A DNA stretch of 6,713 bases, taken from the NCBI GenBank assembly GCA_903896915.1, contig CAITZN010000208.1, positions 1 to 6,713 on the forward strand. Direction: 5' to 3'. A model generated the notes under the pieces. It was not told the origin of the DNA, did not search any database, and saw only the letters and a list, made by a program, of their open reading frames with translations. The position numbers and the translations under genes were made by a program. This DNA comes from an uncultured bacterium. Lineage in GTDB: Bacteria > Desulfobacterota > Desulfobulbia > Desulfobulbales > Desulfobulbaceae. Positions 4,935 to 6,713 of the stretch are shown here, in pieces (position 1 is the stretch's first letter; each line of letters starts with the position of its first letter).

Positions 4935-6374
4935 ATGCCATCCAAGAAAATTGTGTGTCTAGGAGGGGGAAGTCTCTACTTCCCCAGATTACTGAATGAC
5001 GTCGCGCTGGAGGAAGACCTCGCCGGCTCGGAGGTGGTCCTCTACGACCTCAATCTGGAGAAGGTCGAAATCATGGCGGAGTTCGGCCGTCAGCTTGCCG
5101 GAAGTACCGGTGGGTCGCTGCACATACGTGCGACCACCGACCTTGCCGATGCGGTGGAAGGTGCAGATTTTGCAATATCATCCATCGGCGGCAGTGGTGC
5201 CTCGTTTACGGCCAACGTATACGAGTCCCGCTACCACGGCGCGGACATGCATATCCCTGCCAGGTACGGAATTCACCAAGTCATCGGAGACACTTGCGGC
5301 CCGGCGGGGCTCATGATGGGATTGCGCTCGATCCCGGCATACATCTCGATCTGCCGCGAGATGGAGAAACGATGCCCCCACGTGATCCTTCTCAACCATT
5401 CCAACCCGATGGCCGTATTGATGCGCGCCCTTCACAAGTATACGGCCATAACATCGATTGGCATCTGTCACGGCGTGCAGACCGGCATAGTGGACGCCGC
5501 CAACCTGCTCGGCATCCCCCCCGACGAACTGGAGTGCCGATGGATCGGGACAAACCACTACCACTGGTTTACCCAGATGCGCCACCACGGCACGGATATG
5601 CTGCCTGAACTGATGCACCGCACCCGGACGTGTACGCCTCCTCCACATCATGCGTTGAACAGCGCTCTTTCGGGAGTTTACGGGCACCGGATTGTGTATC
5701 CCGACGACGCGCATACTGTTGAGTTCTATTCCTTCTGCACCCAAGTTGCTAAACAGGCCGATTTGCCGTACACGCTTGCGGCCGCGGCCAAGGAGCATGG
5801 ATATGATGCGTCCAAACCTTTGCCCAAGCCCACTCGGACGACGCCCGCTATGCGCCGACGTTTCTTGAGTCAATACAATGCCATCCTTGCGGATATGCAG
5901 ATGCCTAAGGAAAAAGATAATTCGGTGACGGGCGAGGGCGTTGCAGCTATAGTCGCCGCCATGGCAACTGGCAGGAGAACGGTTTGTATCGCAAATATCG
6001 CCAACCAGGGTGCCATTACCAATCTGCCTGCGACCGCCGAGGTGGAAGTCGAAGCCATCACGGACTCGTCGGGTGTGCGCCCCATGGTCATGGGAGAGGC
6101 GCCCCCACTGCTTAAGGCCCTGCTGGAGAAAAGGTTTGCCTGGCATGAACTGGTTGCCGATGCCGCTGTGACGGGGGACCGCACCAAGGCGTTGCAGGCA
6201 CTGCTCGTTGACGAGATGGCGATTATCCCGGAAAAAGCCCAAGCGATGCTCGACGAATTGTTAGAAGCCTCGAGCGACTTGCTGCCACAGTTCTTTCCGA
6301 GAACGAGGAGCCATCTCAGCGACGTTTTTGAGGTTTATCAAGGTAGTCGACCCCCTCTTCGTACAATTCCTTGA
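4935..6374 (+). CDS. Glycoside hydrolase family 4 protein (alpha-glucuronidase/alpha-galactosidase-like)
   Basis: GH4 enzymes cleave glycosides by an NAD- and divalent-metal-dependent oxidation-elimination mechanism in the cytoplasm. The 479-residue product has the N-terminal Rossmann loop (KIVCLGGGSLYFPRLL, 5-20) and the DLNLEK acid after strand two (38-43). It then shows GDTCGPAG (118-125), NHSNPMA (154-160), ICHGVQ (177-182; Cys178 as metal ligand), GTNHYHWF (205-212; His208 as second ligand) and NIANQGAITNLP (354-365). The CHGV tetrad (178-181) differs from the C-D/N-x-P tetrad of 6-phosphoglucosidases. It is closest to the CHGx I recall for alpha-glucuronidases (CHSV galactosidases, CHEV glucosidases), so an unphosphorylated substrate is likely. 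AAGAGGTG at 4917-4924 precedes the ATG by ten bases. The gene is GC-rich compared with upstream genes. Its last ~19 codons overlap the opposite-strand PPK2 gene. No transporter or sugar regulator is adjacent. Confidence 0.86.
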   Translation: MPSKKIVCLGGGSLYFPRLLNDVALEEDLAGSEVVLYDLNLEKVEIMAEFGRQLAGSTGGSLHIRATTDLADAVEGADFAISSIGGSGASFTANVYESRYHGADMHIPARYGIHQVIGDTCGPAGLMMGLRSIPAYISICREMEKRCPHVILLNHSNPMAVLMRALHKYTAITSIGICHGVQTGIVDAANLLGIPPDELECRWIGTNHYHWFTQMRHHGTDMLPELMHRTRTCTPPPHHALNSALSGVYGHRIVYPDDAHTVEFYSFCTQVAKQADLPYTLAAAAKEHGYDASKPLPKPTRTTPAMRRRFLSQYNAILADMQMPKEKDNSVTGEGVAAIVAAMATGRRTVCIANIANQGAITNLPATAEVEVEAITDSSGVRPMVMGEAPPLLKALLEKRFAWHELVADAAVTGDRTKALQALLVDEMAIIPEKAQAMLDELLEASSDLLPQFFPRTRSHLSDVFEVYQGSRPPLRTIP

Positions 6375-6713
6375 GCTTCGCTTCAATCTTTTCGCACAAG
6401 GTTTTCAGTACCTTGATGCGCGCAAAGTTCTTGTCGTTGGATTCCACCAGCGTCCACGGAGCGACCATAGTGCTGGTTCTATCCACCATGTCGCACACGG
6501 CCTGTTCGTACTGCTCCCATTTTTCACGATTGCGCCAGTCTTCTTCGGTGATCTTGAAGCGCTTGAAGGCAATCTGCTCCCGTTCTTTGAAGCGTCTGAG
6601 TTGCTCTTCCTGGCTGATTTGCAACCAGAACTTGACGACGATGGTGCCCGCCTCCACCAGTTCATGTTCAAAGTCGTTGATTTCGCTGTAGGCGCGTTGC
6701 CAGTCTGCCGGGC
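6316..6713 (-). CDS. ppk2: PPK2-family polyphosphate kinase (polyphosphate:AMP phosphotransferase-like), C-terminal part
   Basis: The gene runs on the minus strand from the right edge to a TGA at 6316-6318; its start is outside the window. About 131 residues are visible. They carry the C-terminal PPK2 signature in order: RAYSEINDFEHELVEAG, VVKFWLQISQEEQLRRF, KEREQ...FKITEEDWRNREKW, YEQAVCDMVDRTST, APWTLVESNDKNFARIKVL. PPK2 enzymes move phosphate between polyphosphate and nucleotides. The EDWRNREKW...DMVDRTST wording is most like two-domain polyphosphate:AMP phosphotransferases, but one-domain PPK2 kinases cannot be excluded because the P-loop and any first domain lie beyond the edge. A GTG at 6657 is internal, not the start: the conserved frame continues upstream. 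The 3' end overlaps the convergent GH4 gene by 59 bases, and no terminator lies between them. Confidence 0.9.
   Translation of the reverse strand, partial: PADWQRAYSEINDFEHELVEAGTIVVKFWLQISQEEQLRRFKEREQIAFKRFKITEEDWRNREKWEQYEQAVCDMVDRTSTMVAPWTLVESNDKNFARIKVLKTLCEKIEAKLKELYEEGVDYLDKPQKRR

Noticed and set aside
4753..4941. 62-codon minus-strand ORF
   Set aside because: It lies antisense to the IS3-type remnant and the GH4 start, with no motif of its own.
5178..6242. 354-codon minus-strand ORF antisense to the GH4 gene
   Set aside because: It is explained by the codon bias of the GC-rich GH4 gene; the translation is rich in Arg, Gly and His and shows no domain.

Overview
The window looks like an accessory, rearranged stretch of a Gram-negative proteobacterial chromosome. 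Two proteins carry Sec signal peptides, one gene is a PAAR-like (spike-tip) protein, and an IS3-type transposase remnant is present. A betaproteobacterium is my guess from the gene mix, and it is only a guess. The genes up to about 3.9 kb are AT-richer; the GH4 and PPK2 genes at the right end are visibly GC-richer, so the window joins segments of different composition.

Layout. Positions 1-322 hold a possible C-terminal gene fragment and a good sigma70-type promoter (211-238). Next come a small ORF (323-472) and an overlapping gene (450-884) for a 144-residue protein with an R-x4-H (HEPN-type) motif. Positions 885-1175 hold nothing I can name. Positions 1176-2678 encode an exported adenosine-deaminase-superfamily enzyme with the full metal-site motif set. 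A near-consensus promoter (2752-2780) then drives a 129-residue DUF4280/PAAR-like protein (2837-3226). A secreted single-Cache-domain protein follows (3423-3890) with a strong ribosome binding site. Positions 3891-4934 hold no intact gene, but contain a perfect 28-bp palindrome (4207-4234) and a decayed IS3-family transposase tail (4681-4845). A GH4 NAD/metal-dependent glycosidase (4935-6374) converges on, and overlaps tail to tail, the 3' end of a minus-strand PPK2-family polyphosphate kinase that runs off the right edge (6316-6713).

How the genes work together. I see no single operon across the window. The best-supported transcription unit is the small ORF plus HEPN-like gene, which share a promoter and overlap. 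The deaminase, PAAR-like and Cache genes are all on the + strand but are separated by 158-196 bp gaps, and the PAAR-like gene has its own promoter, so they are probably independent. The most interesting points are the HEPN-like overlapping pair, the orphan PAAR-like gene, the large palindrome, and the GH4/PPK2 antisense overlap. I found no convincing evidence of a complete new multi-gene system.
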